Positions 1 to 7,079 of a stretch of DNA of 12,473 bases are shown in pieces. Within the stretch, counting starts at the first letter, position 1; each line of letters starts with the position of its first letter. The position numbers were made by a program, and so were the translations under genes. The DNA is from Victivallales bacterium (lineage in GTDB: Bacteria > Verrucomicrobiota > Lentisphaeria > Oligosphaerales > Lenti-02). Under the pieces are notes generated by a model. That model was not told the origin of the DNA. It searched no databases and saw only the letters and a list, made by a program, of their open reading frames with translations. Location of the stretch: positions 1 to 12,473 of the forward strand of contig JABGQJ010000167.1 of the NCBI GenBank assembly GCA_018648945.1, read 5' to 3'.

Positions 1-2147
1 CCCTCACCTTCGCCTTCGCCCTGGCCCTCGCCTTCACCCTGACCTTCGCCTTGACCCTGACCCTCGCCTTGGCCCTGACCTTCGCCTTGACCCTGACCTT
101 CGCCTTCCCCTTGACCCTCGCCTTCACCTTGACCCTCGCCCTCGCCTTCGCCCTGGCCTTCGCCCTGTCCCTCGCCTTCACCTTCGCCTTCGCCCTGTCC
201 TTCGCCCTGACCCTGACCTTCACCTTGACCCTCGCCCTCGCCCTCACCTTCGCCCTGGCCTTCGCCTTCCCCTTGACCCTCACCTTCGCCCTGTCCCTCG
301 CCTTCCCCTTGACCCTCACCTTCGCCCTGTCCCTCGCCTTCATCTTGACCCTCACCTTCACCTTCACCTTCGCCTTCCCCTTCCCCGGCCTGGATCTCCA
401 TCCCGCCCGCCGCCTCGTCTTCCTCCTCGTCTTCGCCGGGCTCGCCATTCTGGTTGCCAGTTGCCGCCGCCTCATCTTCTTCCTGCGCCGGGTTCTCGTC
501 ATTCTCGTTCTCACCGTCGCCGTCCTCCGCGCCAGCGTCGGGCGAATTGCCCTGTTCGCCGTCCTCCGCCATCTGATCCAGGTTCTCACGCAACGCAGAG
601 GCCAGCCCTTCCTCCTCTTCCTCTTCTTCCTCCTCGCCGCCCGGCTCGGCTGGCGCATCCTGATCCTGCGGCGTCTCCATCACCGGCAGGGCATGGAAGC
701 ACGCGGGCGACTCCGCCCGGTTGGGAGGAATGCCCTGGTCCTCAACCACTGCCCAGACAGCCAGGTACCGACCGTGCCTGCCGACGAGCATGTCCGCAGT
801 CACTGTCACCTTCGCTTGCCATCGTCCATTCTGGCGGGCAAACTCGATGGGGATCTGGCACTGCCAGCCACTGAGATCGGCGAGGGCCAGAGCGCCGCGC
901 GAGATGCCGGAGTCGTCCGCAGCCTCAACCGAGAACGCGAGCGGCAAGGTAGTCGGAGCATCGGCGAGTGGCGCCGGCCCCGCCAGAGTCACCTCGGGAG
1001 GACGGTCGGCGGTCACTTCCACAAGGAACCGTTCCTGCACTACCGGGGCTTCGCCGGGGGCCTCCCAGAAGGTGAAAAACTCCGCGTCCTCCTGCACCTG
1101 GCATTCCCAGGCCGCGCGCTTGCCCCGAGTATTGGCCAGGCCCACGGCGACCCCTCGCGAACCCAGCCCGCTTTCGCGCAACGGGCAGTCGGCCGTGCGC
1201 AGGTGCCAACGCAGACGGCGGCCCTGACGGACCGTGATCGGGAAATCCGCGGCCTTGTGGACCTGGGCCACCTCCCCGTTGCCAGACAGGACCTCCACCG
1301 ACTCAAGCACAACGACCCGCTTGGGATACACCAGGAACGCCCGCTTGGAAGTGGACCGCCCCTCGCACTTCACCTGTAGAGAAAAGCCACCTTTGGGGGT
1401 CGCGAACGAGTGGCCATAGGCATCCCCAACGGCTGCGAGGGGGAGGGAACGAGACTTCCCCGACCGGTCGGTGAGCACTGCCGTCACCTCCCCCATGGGT
1501 CGGTCCGCGAAACGAACCCGAATTACAGTCTTCGCCGTCGGCATCAACCACTCGCGATCTGGCTGGAACGCTAGGATGGTGAGGGGGGCAGTCCGCAACC
1601 GGAAGAGCCGCCGAAAGTCGCTGGCAATCCGGCGCGGGCCAATGCCGAAGGCCCATGGCACGAGCCACAGCAACGCCAACAGCACGCAGTAGAGCAACAC
1701 GGCACGAGCGCCAACCCGGTGGGAGGCGATTCTCGGTTCCCTGTCGGTCAGCGCTTCGGCAAGACGACGGCGACAGATTTCGCGTACCGTGCCGTCACGG
1801 ATGCCGCCGATGAGACAAGAGGCATAGTAGGCCTCGATATCCGCATGGCCAGTTGGCACATGCGCCGTCAGCAACCCCACCGTCCGCCGGCGCGCCCACC
1901 TGGACGAATGTGCCAGCAGGAACCAAAGCAGCGCACCAGCTCCGGCCAAAGCCGCAGTCAGCGGCAACCAAAGCCGCAACAGACCAGGCGAGACACCGGC
2001 CCGGACCAGGAGGACGCCGCCCACCACCAACACCTGGAGAAGGGCAGCCAGAAACAAGCCAGCCAGCAGCGCCGAGCGTCCCAACAGTAACCCGCGGGCC
2101 CGCGCGAACAGCCCGTCGATATCCGTCGCTTTGCCGTTGCTCGCCAT
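1..2147 (-). CDS. DUF4175-like membrane protein with Gly-Glu/Gln repeat tail (partial, 3' end outside window)
   Basis: The frame is open from an ATG at 2147 to the window edge: 715 codons without a stop, so the C-terminus is missing. The start lies 3 bases after the stop of the preceding gene, with only a weak ribosome binding site, which suggests translational coupling. Three hydrophobic segments are visible at about residues 25-48, 56-79 and 149-169. They are followed by a beta-rich region, presumably periplasmic. At about 380-470 is an Ig-like module with the D-R-P-P-E-V-T-L and A-D-D-S-G-I motifs seen in DUF4175/TIGR02302-type proteins. An acidic linker (about 494-587, with nine consecutive Glu at about 504-512) leads into a strict G-E/G-Q alternation from residue 588 to the window edge. 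The family is known for a hydrophobic N-terminus and a low-complexity C-terminus; its function is not established. It is the last visible gene of the operon. The family name rests on architecture and the Ig-like motif, not on a search; the existence of the gene is much surer. Confidence 0.8.
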   Translation of the reverse strand, partial: MASNGKATDIDGLFARARGLLLGRSALLAGLFLAALLQVLVVGGVLLVRAGVSPGLLRLWLPLTAALAGAGALLWFLLAHSSRWARRRTVGLLTAHVPTGHADIEAYYASCLIGGIRDGTVREICRRRLAEALTDREPRIASHRVGARAVLLYCVLLALLWLVPWAFGIGPRRIASDFRRLFRLRTAPLTILAFQPDREWLMPTAKTVIRVRFADRPMGEVTAVLTDRSGKSRSLPLAAVGDAYGHSFATPKGGFSLQVKCEGRSTSKRAFLVYPKRVVVLESVEVLSGNGEVAQVHKAADFPITVRQGRRLRWHLRTADCPLRESGLGSRGVAVGLANTRGKRAAWECQVQEDAEFFTFWEAPGEAPVVQERFLVEVTADRPPEVTLAGPAPLADAPTTLPLAFSVEAADDSGISRGALALADLSGWQCQIPIEFARQNGRWQAKVTVTADMLVGRHGRYLAVWAVVEDQGIPPNRAESPACFHALPVMETPQDQDAPAEPGGEEEEEEEEEGLASALRENLDQMAEDGEQGNSPDAGAEDGDGENENDENPAQEEDEAAATGNQNGEPGEDEEEDEAAGGMEIQAGEGEGEGEGEGEGQDEGEGQGEGEGQGEGEGQGEGEGQGEGEGQGEGEGEGEGQGEGQGQGEGQGEGEGEGEGQGEGQGEGEGEGQGEGEGQGEGEGQGQGEGQGQGEGQGQGEGQGEGEGQGEGEGE
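265..336 (-). repeat. Two identical 36-bp tandem units inside the GE/GQ tract
   Basis: Bases 265-300 and 301-336 are identical over 36 bases, which is twelve codons. A third, diverged copy begins at 337, with two substitutions at 342-343 that create the single Asp codon. The 36-bp period points to recent unit duplication by slippage or recombination, always in multiples of three. Confidence 0.9.
289..315 (-). other. Putative G-quadruplex motif on the coding strand
   Basis: On the minus strand four runs of at least three G (315-313, 308-305, 297-295 and 291-289) are separated by loops of 4, 7 and 3 bases. This fits the standard G3+N1-7 rule. It lies in the coding strand, so the mRNA would carry it too. 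It may be a by-product of the Gly-rich repeat; no regulatory role is shown. Confidence 0.5.
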
Positions 2148-2150
2148 ATT

Positions 2151-4172
2151 CTAGGGTGCCCTACGAAGAACGGTCCGTTCCAGTAGCCATTCAAGCGCCA
2201 AGGCCAGCGCGATTGCCAACGCCACCAGCGCCTCCCGCCGGAACTGGCGTTCTCGCCTACTAAGCTGAGGGGCGGAGGGCAGGCTGTCAAGCAGGCCCCG
2301 CACAATCGCCTCGCAGTCCGACGCCGTCCCGGCACCACGCTCCGGATCGCTTGCCACATCGCGAAGGGAAGCCAGATTGGGGATGGGATTCTCATACTCG
2401 GCCACGGCATCCTCACGAAAGATGGGCACCCGGCCAGTCTGGAGCAATCGCGCCTCGCTCCGCGTCTCGGCGCTGGCCCATAGCACCTGTCCCGGAGAGT
2501 CATAGTCGGTCTCGCAGACGAAGGCCTCCACGTCCTCCTGGTACCGAGCCGTCAGGCGGCGAGAGGCATCGCCAGGGCCCTGGATACGGACCTCCATCGA
2601 CTTCGGCAGGCTCGGCAGCAGAGCGGCGGAAGCCTTGACCAGCAAGCGCACTTTGGAGTCGGGGGCGGGGGCCAGTTCCGCGCGCAGCTCCAAGGCAGCA
2701 TGGTCCTCTGGCAGCAGCCAATCAAGCAAGAGTCGCCAGAATGTCTCGTAGCCGGTGCGAACCGCCGGGTCCGGGTTCAGCCGCCAGCGCCAGGTATCGT
2801 CTAGCAGCAGGGCCGCCAGGCTCGGTTGGTGCGGATCGTCCGCCACCAGAACGGGTGCTCCCCCGCCAGACATCTCCAGGACTACCTTCCCGGAGGCGAG
2901 GGTTCCCGGATAGTGCCGCTGAACCGGCAGACTGAGCCGATTCAGGAGATGGAATGCCCGCTGGCCGTCGCGCGGACGCACGGGCGTGGGGGTCGCCACC
3001 ACGTCGGCAGTGCCCGCCACGGTGGCAAGCTGGACCACCTGCCCCCAGCCGCCAAGGAACTCGCTGCCAAGAACCAGCGTCCTCGTCAACTCCGAGTCGA
3101 TGCATTCCCGCAACCCCAGGCCAATGCTCTGCGCGGATACCCGGCCCACCACGACAAGGGAGACCGTCTCCGGCGGCAGCCGTCGATGCGGGGCATCGGC
3201 CTCGGGAATGAGGATCAGTCGCTCTCCCATGCGGGCGCGCAGCAAACGGGCGATCTCCATCTGTTCGCGATCAATCCGCCCGTGCACAAAGGCAACATGC
3301 CTCTCGCCGGTGACCCGGAAGACGGCCCGCCTGGTGTTGTTCCGCGCACAGACCTCCCCCTGCACAGCAGGCACGGACGCCTCGATCTCATGCCAGCCAG
3401 GGGGCAATTCGGCCAGGGGGCAGACGGCCTTCCCACCCCTGCTCAACCGGCTCACGCCCCGATCCGCTCCGTCCACGCGCCAGCGGATGGCCACACCTTG
3501 CCCCTGGGGCAGACCCGCAAGCCGGACCGCCACACTGGCTCTCTCCGGGTTGTTCTCCCGCACCTCGATGCCCGCCAACGAGATCTCGCGCCACGTCTCG
3601 TCCGCCCCCACACACGCCACAGAGTAAAACCGGACACCGCGTTCCTCCGCCTGCGCCTTGCCAAAGCCACCCATGTCCTGCTCGGGCACGCAACCATCGG
3701 TGAGGACCAGGACGGCTCCCTGGCCAACTCGCGCCGAAATCGCCTCCACCGCCGCCGCCAAGCGGGTCCGCTCCCGGTCCGTCCGCGTCGCCTGCTCCAG
3801 GGGCAGCACATTCCCGCCGAAACAGAACCGGCGCACCGCCACCCCGGCCTTCCCGGCCAGTCGCTCCGTGGTCCGGATTGCGCGCGCGCGATACTGCTCC
3901 CGAGACGTGCCGGCCGAATCCCCGCGCAGCCCCATGCTCAGCGAACGATCTTCCAGGACCACGATCTCTCGCTCCTGCTTCCCCCGGTCCGCGTCTTCCC
4001 TGACCTCCTCGCCCCGGAAAATCAGCCAGAACAGGACAGCCGCCCCAGCAACGGCCACCAGCTTGAGGACGACTGCGATCAGGGCCATCCCCCGGTAGGC
4101 ACCCCGCAAATACGCCCAGGCGTTCGCCGCCGCCACCAGAAACAGGAGAATGAGGACCACCACCTCAAGCAT
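2151..4172 (-). CDS. Membrane VWA-domain protein with glutamine amidotransferase-like domain
   Basis: This 673-residue protein starts at an ATG at 4172 that overlaps the end of the upstream gene by 8 bases and has a GGAGG 8 bases upstream. A longer reading from 4298 would add 42 Cys/Trp/Pro-rich residues lying inside the preceding gene and is rejected. Two membrane segments (about 2-22 and 29-52) precede a VWA domain with a full metal-site motif: D75-x-S77-x-S79, a candidate Thr at 131 and T158-D159-G160. Beta-rich sequence follows, then a class I amidotransferase-like region at about 310-500 without an obvious catalytic Cys-His-Glu set. A C-terminal membrane helix (about 648-665) ends in an E-W-L-L-E-R motif, typical of proteins annotated as glutamine amidotransferases in planctomycete-type MoxR operons. 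VWA and middle domains are probably periplasmic. It probably works with the BatA-type neighbour. Real amidotransferase activity is unlikely. Confidence 0.9.
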   Translation of the reverse strand: MLEVVVLILLFLVAAANAWAYLRGAYRGMALIAVVLKLVAVAGAAVLFWLIFRGEEVREDADRGKQEREIVVLEDRSLSMGLRGDSAGTSREQYRARAIRTTERLAGKAGVAVRRFCFGGNVLPLEQATRTDRERTRLAAAVEAISARVGQGAVLVLTDGCVPEQDMGGFGKAQAEERGVRFYSVACVGADETWREISLAGIEVRENNPERASVAVRLAGLPQGQGVAIRWRVDGADRGVSRLSRGGKAVCPLAELPPGWHEIEASVPAVQGEVCARNNTRRAVFRVTGERHVAFVHGRIDREQMEIARLLRARMGERLILIPEADAPHRRLPPETVSLVVVGRVSAQSIGLGLRECIDSELTRTLVLGSEFLGGWGQVVQLATVAGTADVVATPTPVRPRDGQRAFHLLNRLSLPVQRHYPGTLASGKVVLEMSGGGAPVLVADDPHQPSLAALLLDDTWRWRLNPDPAVRTGYETFWRLLLDWLLPEDHAALELRAELAPAPDSKVRLLVKASAALLPSLPKSMEVRIQGPGDASRRLTARYQEDVEAFVCETDYDSPGQVLWASAETRSEARLLQTGRVPIFREDAVAEYENPIPNLASLRDVASDPERGAGTASDCEAIVRGLLDSLPSAPQLSRRERQFRREALVALAIALALALEWLLERTVLRRAP

Positions 4173-6156
4173 GGTCTTCCCCTCCCCGCTTGCTGCCCAG
4201 AACACGCAGCAACGCTTCCGCCGCCAAGCCGACCAGAAGCAGCAGGGCGGCCACGGGGGACGCGTCATAGGCCCGTTCGCGCCGCCCGCTGCGCACATAC
4301 AGGGACGGGGCGGCCAAGTCCATATCCGCCGTCGCCCAGATCACGTTCAGATGGGGGTAGCGGGCGGCCCATTGGTCACGGGGCAAGGGAGGACTGGTCG
4401 ATGGTCGGGGATGATTGACTGCCACCGCCGCACCGCCACCCTCCCGCTCCAGTCGCCAGATCCCGGGCGTATCCAGGAACACACGGGCCGACGGCTTGGC
4501 CACGCGCTGCTGCCCACCGGCAGGGGAGACCACACGACCCACCGGGTTCGAGAGGGAAAAGAGCTCATCTGCACTTGGTCGGTTCCCCACCCGCCAACCG
4601 CCAGCGGCGGAACGGGTCTCGGCTTCGCTGATCAGACTGGCCAGAAGATGGGGATAGACGGGATGGAACACGGGGCTGTCGGAGGCCAGGTCCGGGGGCA
4701 CTCCCAACGCCACCAGCCGTCCGCCATCGCGTTCGCAGCCCACGATCACCGGCCCGTCGTCGCTCTGCACCAGGGCCACGGCCGCCTCCCCCGCAACGGG
4801 GGTTCGCACCCGCGGCACACGCAGGCCAGCCAGGCCGGAGAGCTCCAGACTCCCCACCGGGAACCAGTCCTCGGCGACGTCAGTGGGAACCAATGTCCGC
4901 TCGGCCCGGTCGGGACGCTCTTCCCAACTCAACAGGCCGACGAGATCCCCCCCGGTCGGTGGACTCACCACGAACACGCGCCCTCCGGTCCCCAGAACGC
5001 GGCGCGCGAGCTCGGCAATCGGCCCGGGGGGCGAGGCCAATGCCAACAGCGCCAGTTGCCGAGGCGGGCGTTGGGGGGCATCGCCCGCCAGGGCGGCAGC
5101 CGTAGCCACCCGCAAACGCAGGTCCGGCCGCACCGCCTGCACGGCAGCCACCACAAGCGCTTTGGCCACCAACGATGGGGCGGACCCATCGACAACGAGT
5201 AGACACCCGTCCCTGTCCACATCCTCACCCCCCCCGACCAGATACCAGTGATCCCATGGGCCATCCGCGCCAGCCACCCCGACGGAGGAGATCACCCCAT
5301 CAGGCAGATCGGACACCGCGATGCGCAGGCGCCGTTGCAGCATCTCCTGCGCCGTCACAGGGCGAGTCACCTGCTCCCCATCGGCAGTCTCCAGCACCAG
5401 GGAGGGCAACTCCGGCGCATCCGCTGGAAAGCCAAACAGCTCGCAGTCGAAGCCCTGTGTATCCATGGGATGGCGCACCGCGTGGAGAATCCCCCGAGGC
5501 GGGGCAATCTCGGTCGTGTCATGGAGCAGGATGCGGGCCTCGTGCTCGTCGTCCGGCCATAGATCCCCGTCCCGTGAGGCGGCCACGCAGATCAGCGAGG
5601 GGATACCGGTGGTCTGCTCCTGCAGGACCCGCACCGCCTCGCTCGCATTCCCCGCCACAGGGACGGGGCGCATGTCCGCCAGCAACCGGACCGCATCGGC
5701 GGCAGAGAGCACGGGGGCGGCCATCGGCTGGGTCGTCGTCACCACGGCTACGGCCACTTCTGGTGGCAAGGTCTCCAACCGAGCCAACAGCCACGCCCGC
5801 TGGCGCTCGAACCGCTCGCCTTCCCCATCGCGGCCGAGGGCACGCAGGCTGGTATCGACCACCACCCCCAAGACACGGGGATCCTGCGCCAGTGAAGGCA
5901 GAGGCAACGCCCATTGCGTCCGCAGATAGGGCCGGGCGAGAAGCAGGCAGAGCGCCGTCAGAATCAGCAGCCGGGCGAGCAGCAAGAGCAGGTCGGACAA
6001 ACGACGGCGACGGTTGCGGCGACGCTCCAGCGAGAAGAGCAACAGCGAAGGCACGGCGACCACGTGCGGCTTGCGGTGGCGGAACAGATGCAGGTAGAGA
6101 GGCCAAGCCAAGGCCCCCAATCCCGCCAATGCTCCGGACAGCAGAAAGCCGATCAC
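4165..6156 (-). CDS. BatA-type membrane protein with degenerate VWA domain
   Basis: This 663-residue protein starts with GTG at 6156 in a 4-base GTGA overlap with the DUF58 gene. The N-terminus (residues 1-80) is the BatA / aerotolerance-regulator double-membrane module. It has a first helix (about 3-24), an H-L-F-R-H-R-K-P stretch, an Arg-rich loop (44-52), and a second helix beginning L-S-D-L-L-L-L-L-A-R and ending A-R-P (about 53-76). A VWA-like domain follows, but its metal site is altered: D101-T-S103-L-R105 has Arg in place of the last Ser, and the usual T-D-G strand reads A-A-S-R-D-G. It is probably a non-metal-binding VWA. Another Rossmann-like segment and a C-terminal helix (about 634-651) complete the protein. 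BatA-module proteins are membrane partners of MoxR ATPases. The name Bat (Bacteroides aerotolerance) should not be read as proof of a role in oxygen tolerance here. Confidence 0.9.
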   Translation of the reverse strand: MIGFLLSGALAGLGALAWPLYLHLFRHRKPHVVAVPSLLLFSLERRRNRRRRLSDLLLLLARLLILTALCLLLARPYLRTQWALPLPSLAQDPRVLGVVVDTSLRALGRDGEGERFERQRAWLLARLETLPPEVAVAVVTTTQPMAAPVLSAADAVRLLADMRPVPVAGNASEAVRVLQEQTTGIPSLICVAASRDGDLWPDDEHEARILLHDTTEIAPPRGILHAVRHPMDTQGFDCELFGFPADAPELPSLVLETADGEQVTRPVTAQEMLQRRLRIAVSDLPDGVISSVGVAGADGPWDHWYLVGGGEDVDRDGCLLVVDGSAPSLVAKALVVAAVQAVRPDLRLRVATAAALAGDAPQRPPRQLALLALASPPGPIAELARRVLGTGGRVFVVSPPTGGDLVGLLSWEERPDRAERTLVPTDVAEDWFPVGSLELSGLAGLRVPRVRTPVAGEAAVALVQSDDGPVIVGCERDGGRLVALGVPPDLASDSPVFHPVYPHLLASLISEAETRSAAGGWRVGNRPSADELFSLSNPVGRVVSPAGGQQRVAKPSARVFLDTPGIWRLEREGGGAAVAVNHPRPSTSPPLPRDQWAARYPHLNVIWATADMDLAAPSLYVRSGRRERAYDASPVAALLLLVGLAAEALLRVLGSKRGGEDHA
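4181..4185 (-). promoter_or_regulatory. Ribosome binding site deciding the 4172 start
   Basis: GGAGG on the minus strand, 8 bases before the ATG at 4172 and inside the last codons of the upstream gene. It fixes the start of the VWA gene in preference to the longer frame from 4298. Confidence 0.75.
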
Positions 6157-7079
6157 GAGTCCACCTCCACCGCCGGCACGCCAAGGGAACGGCGCGACTC
6201 AATGATCGTCAGGATCGCGCTCACGTAGTCCATGCCGGTGTCCACCGGCACGTATACCACGCCCGCTTCCTGGCAAACCGCCTGCCACTGGCGGCGGAAG
6301 TCACGCACGCGCGCGGTCTGCTGCAGCCGCAACTGCGGCAGATCGATGCGCAGCATCTCCCCGGTCTCATGGTCCCGCAGGTGCGTGGTGCCGTCCGGGA
6401 ACGGGAGGGTGATCTCTGCCTGATCCAGCAGATGCACGACCATCACATCATGCCCCATCCCCCGCAGCTCCGCCAGCCGCACTCCGGCCTCGGGAGCGGT
6501 CTCCTCCAAGTCCGACACCAACACCACCTGGCCCCGCGTGATCCGCATCTCAAGGCTGGCGGCCAACAGATCCTCCACGACCGGGCCAGCCAGCTCAGCG
6601 TTGGTCTCCAGCAGAGCGAGGATGCGATCCAGCTGCTGACGGCGCGAGGAGGGGGCCAGCACATGCACACCGTCCGCCGCCACCTTGACCACCCCCACCT
6701 GATCCTGCTGCGACAGGAACAGCCAGGTCATCCCGGCCACCAGCGATGCCGCGTACTGCTGCTTGCTGACCGTCTTCTCCCAACGCCAGGACATGGACTG
6801 GCTCGAATCCACCAGGAAACTCACCTCCATGCTGGTCTCGGCCTCGAAGCGACGCACATAGGGCTTCTCGGTACGCGCGTAGATCCGCCAGTCCAGGAGG
6901 CGGATATCGTCCCCCGGCGTATAGGGTTTGAAGTCGCTGAACTCGGTACTGAACCCGCGCACCGTGCTGCGGTGGATGCCCTGCCGCAGACCGTCCACGA
7001 TGCTCTCGGCAATCCAGTCCAAGCGCCCGAGGCGGGCGACGATGGTAGGATCAAACGTGTGTTCAGCAGCGTCCTTCAT
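6153..7079 (-). CDS. DUF58 domain protein (MoxR-associated, VWA-like)
   Basis: This 308-residue, soluble, cytoplasmic-looking protein has the full DUF58 signature. It has G42-F-S-T-E-F-x-D49, Y53-T-P-G-D-D-I-R60, D63-W-R-I-Y-A-R69 and V75-R-R-F-E-A-E81. It also carries the VWA-type metal motif D91-S-S93-Q-S95 and a later V-L-V-S-D-L-E-E strand. No membrane segment is visible, unlike longer DUF58 proteins that carry N-terminal helices. DUF58 proteins are almost always encoded beside MoxR ATPases and are thought to be adaptors or clients; no enzymatic activity is established. The ATG overlaps the upstream stop as ATGA (4 bases). There is no close ribosome binding site, so its translation is probably coupled to the DUF4159 gene. 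Confidence 0.95.
   Translation of the reverse strand: MKDAAEHTFDPTIVARLGRLDWIAESIVDGLRQGIHRSTVRGFSTEFSDFKPYTPGDDIRLLDWRIYARTEKPYVRRFEAETSMEVSFLVDSSQSMSWRWEKTVSKQQYAASLVAGMTWLFLSQQDQVGVVKVAADGVHVLAPSSRRQQLDRILALLETNAELAGPVVEDLLAASLEMRITRGQVVLVSDLEETAPEAGVRLAELRGMGHDVMVVHLLDQAEITLPFPDGTTHLRDHETGEMLRIDLPQLRLQQTARVRDFRRQWQAVCQEAGVVYVPVDTGMDYVSAILTIIESRRSLGVPAVEVDS
6164..6168 (-). promoter_or_regulatory. Ribosome binding site supporting the GTG start at 6156
   Basis: GGAGG on the minus strand, 7 bases before the GTG, inside the 3' end of the DUF58 gene. It supports GTG initiation, and direct ribosome recruitment in addition to coupling through the GTGA overlap. Confidence 0.7.

Larger units (their letters stand above)
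1..386 (-). repeat. Low-complexity GGN-GAR/CAR tract encoding (Gly-Glu/Gln)n
   Basis: About 386 bases of near-repetitive six-base units encode about 64 Gly-X dipeptides, where X is Glu or Gln. The tract is purine-rich on the coding strand and pyrimidine-rich on the plus strand. The alternation is broken once, by an Asp codon (bases 342-344) in a Gly position. Synonymous codons are mixed (GGC/GGT/GGG/GGA, GAA/GAG, CAA/CAG). This shows that the protein pattern is kept while the DNA drifts. The tract continues past base 1, so its full length is unknown. Confidence 0.95.

Noticed and set aside
1..386. CRISPR array
   Set aside because: The repeats are contiguous, have no unique spacers, and keep an open reading frame encoding a dipeptide repeat.
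51..1379. Plus-strand 442-codon frame with Leu/Thr/Phe/Ala repeats
   Set aside because: It is the antisense of the Gly-Glu/Gln repeat and of the DUF4175-like gene. Its apparent hydrophobic repeat is only the complement of GGN-GAR codons, and it has no family-like sequence beyond that.
1958..2503. Minus-strand 181-codon frame spanning the junction of two genes
   Set aside because: It is an out-of-frame shadow of the VWA gene end and the DUF4175-like gene start; both neighbours are continuous in their own frames.
4173..4298. N-terminal extension of the VWA protein
   Set aside because: It lies wholly within the BatA-type gene, is Cys/Trp/Pro-rich, and the 4172 ATG with its GGAGG starts exactly at a membrane helix.
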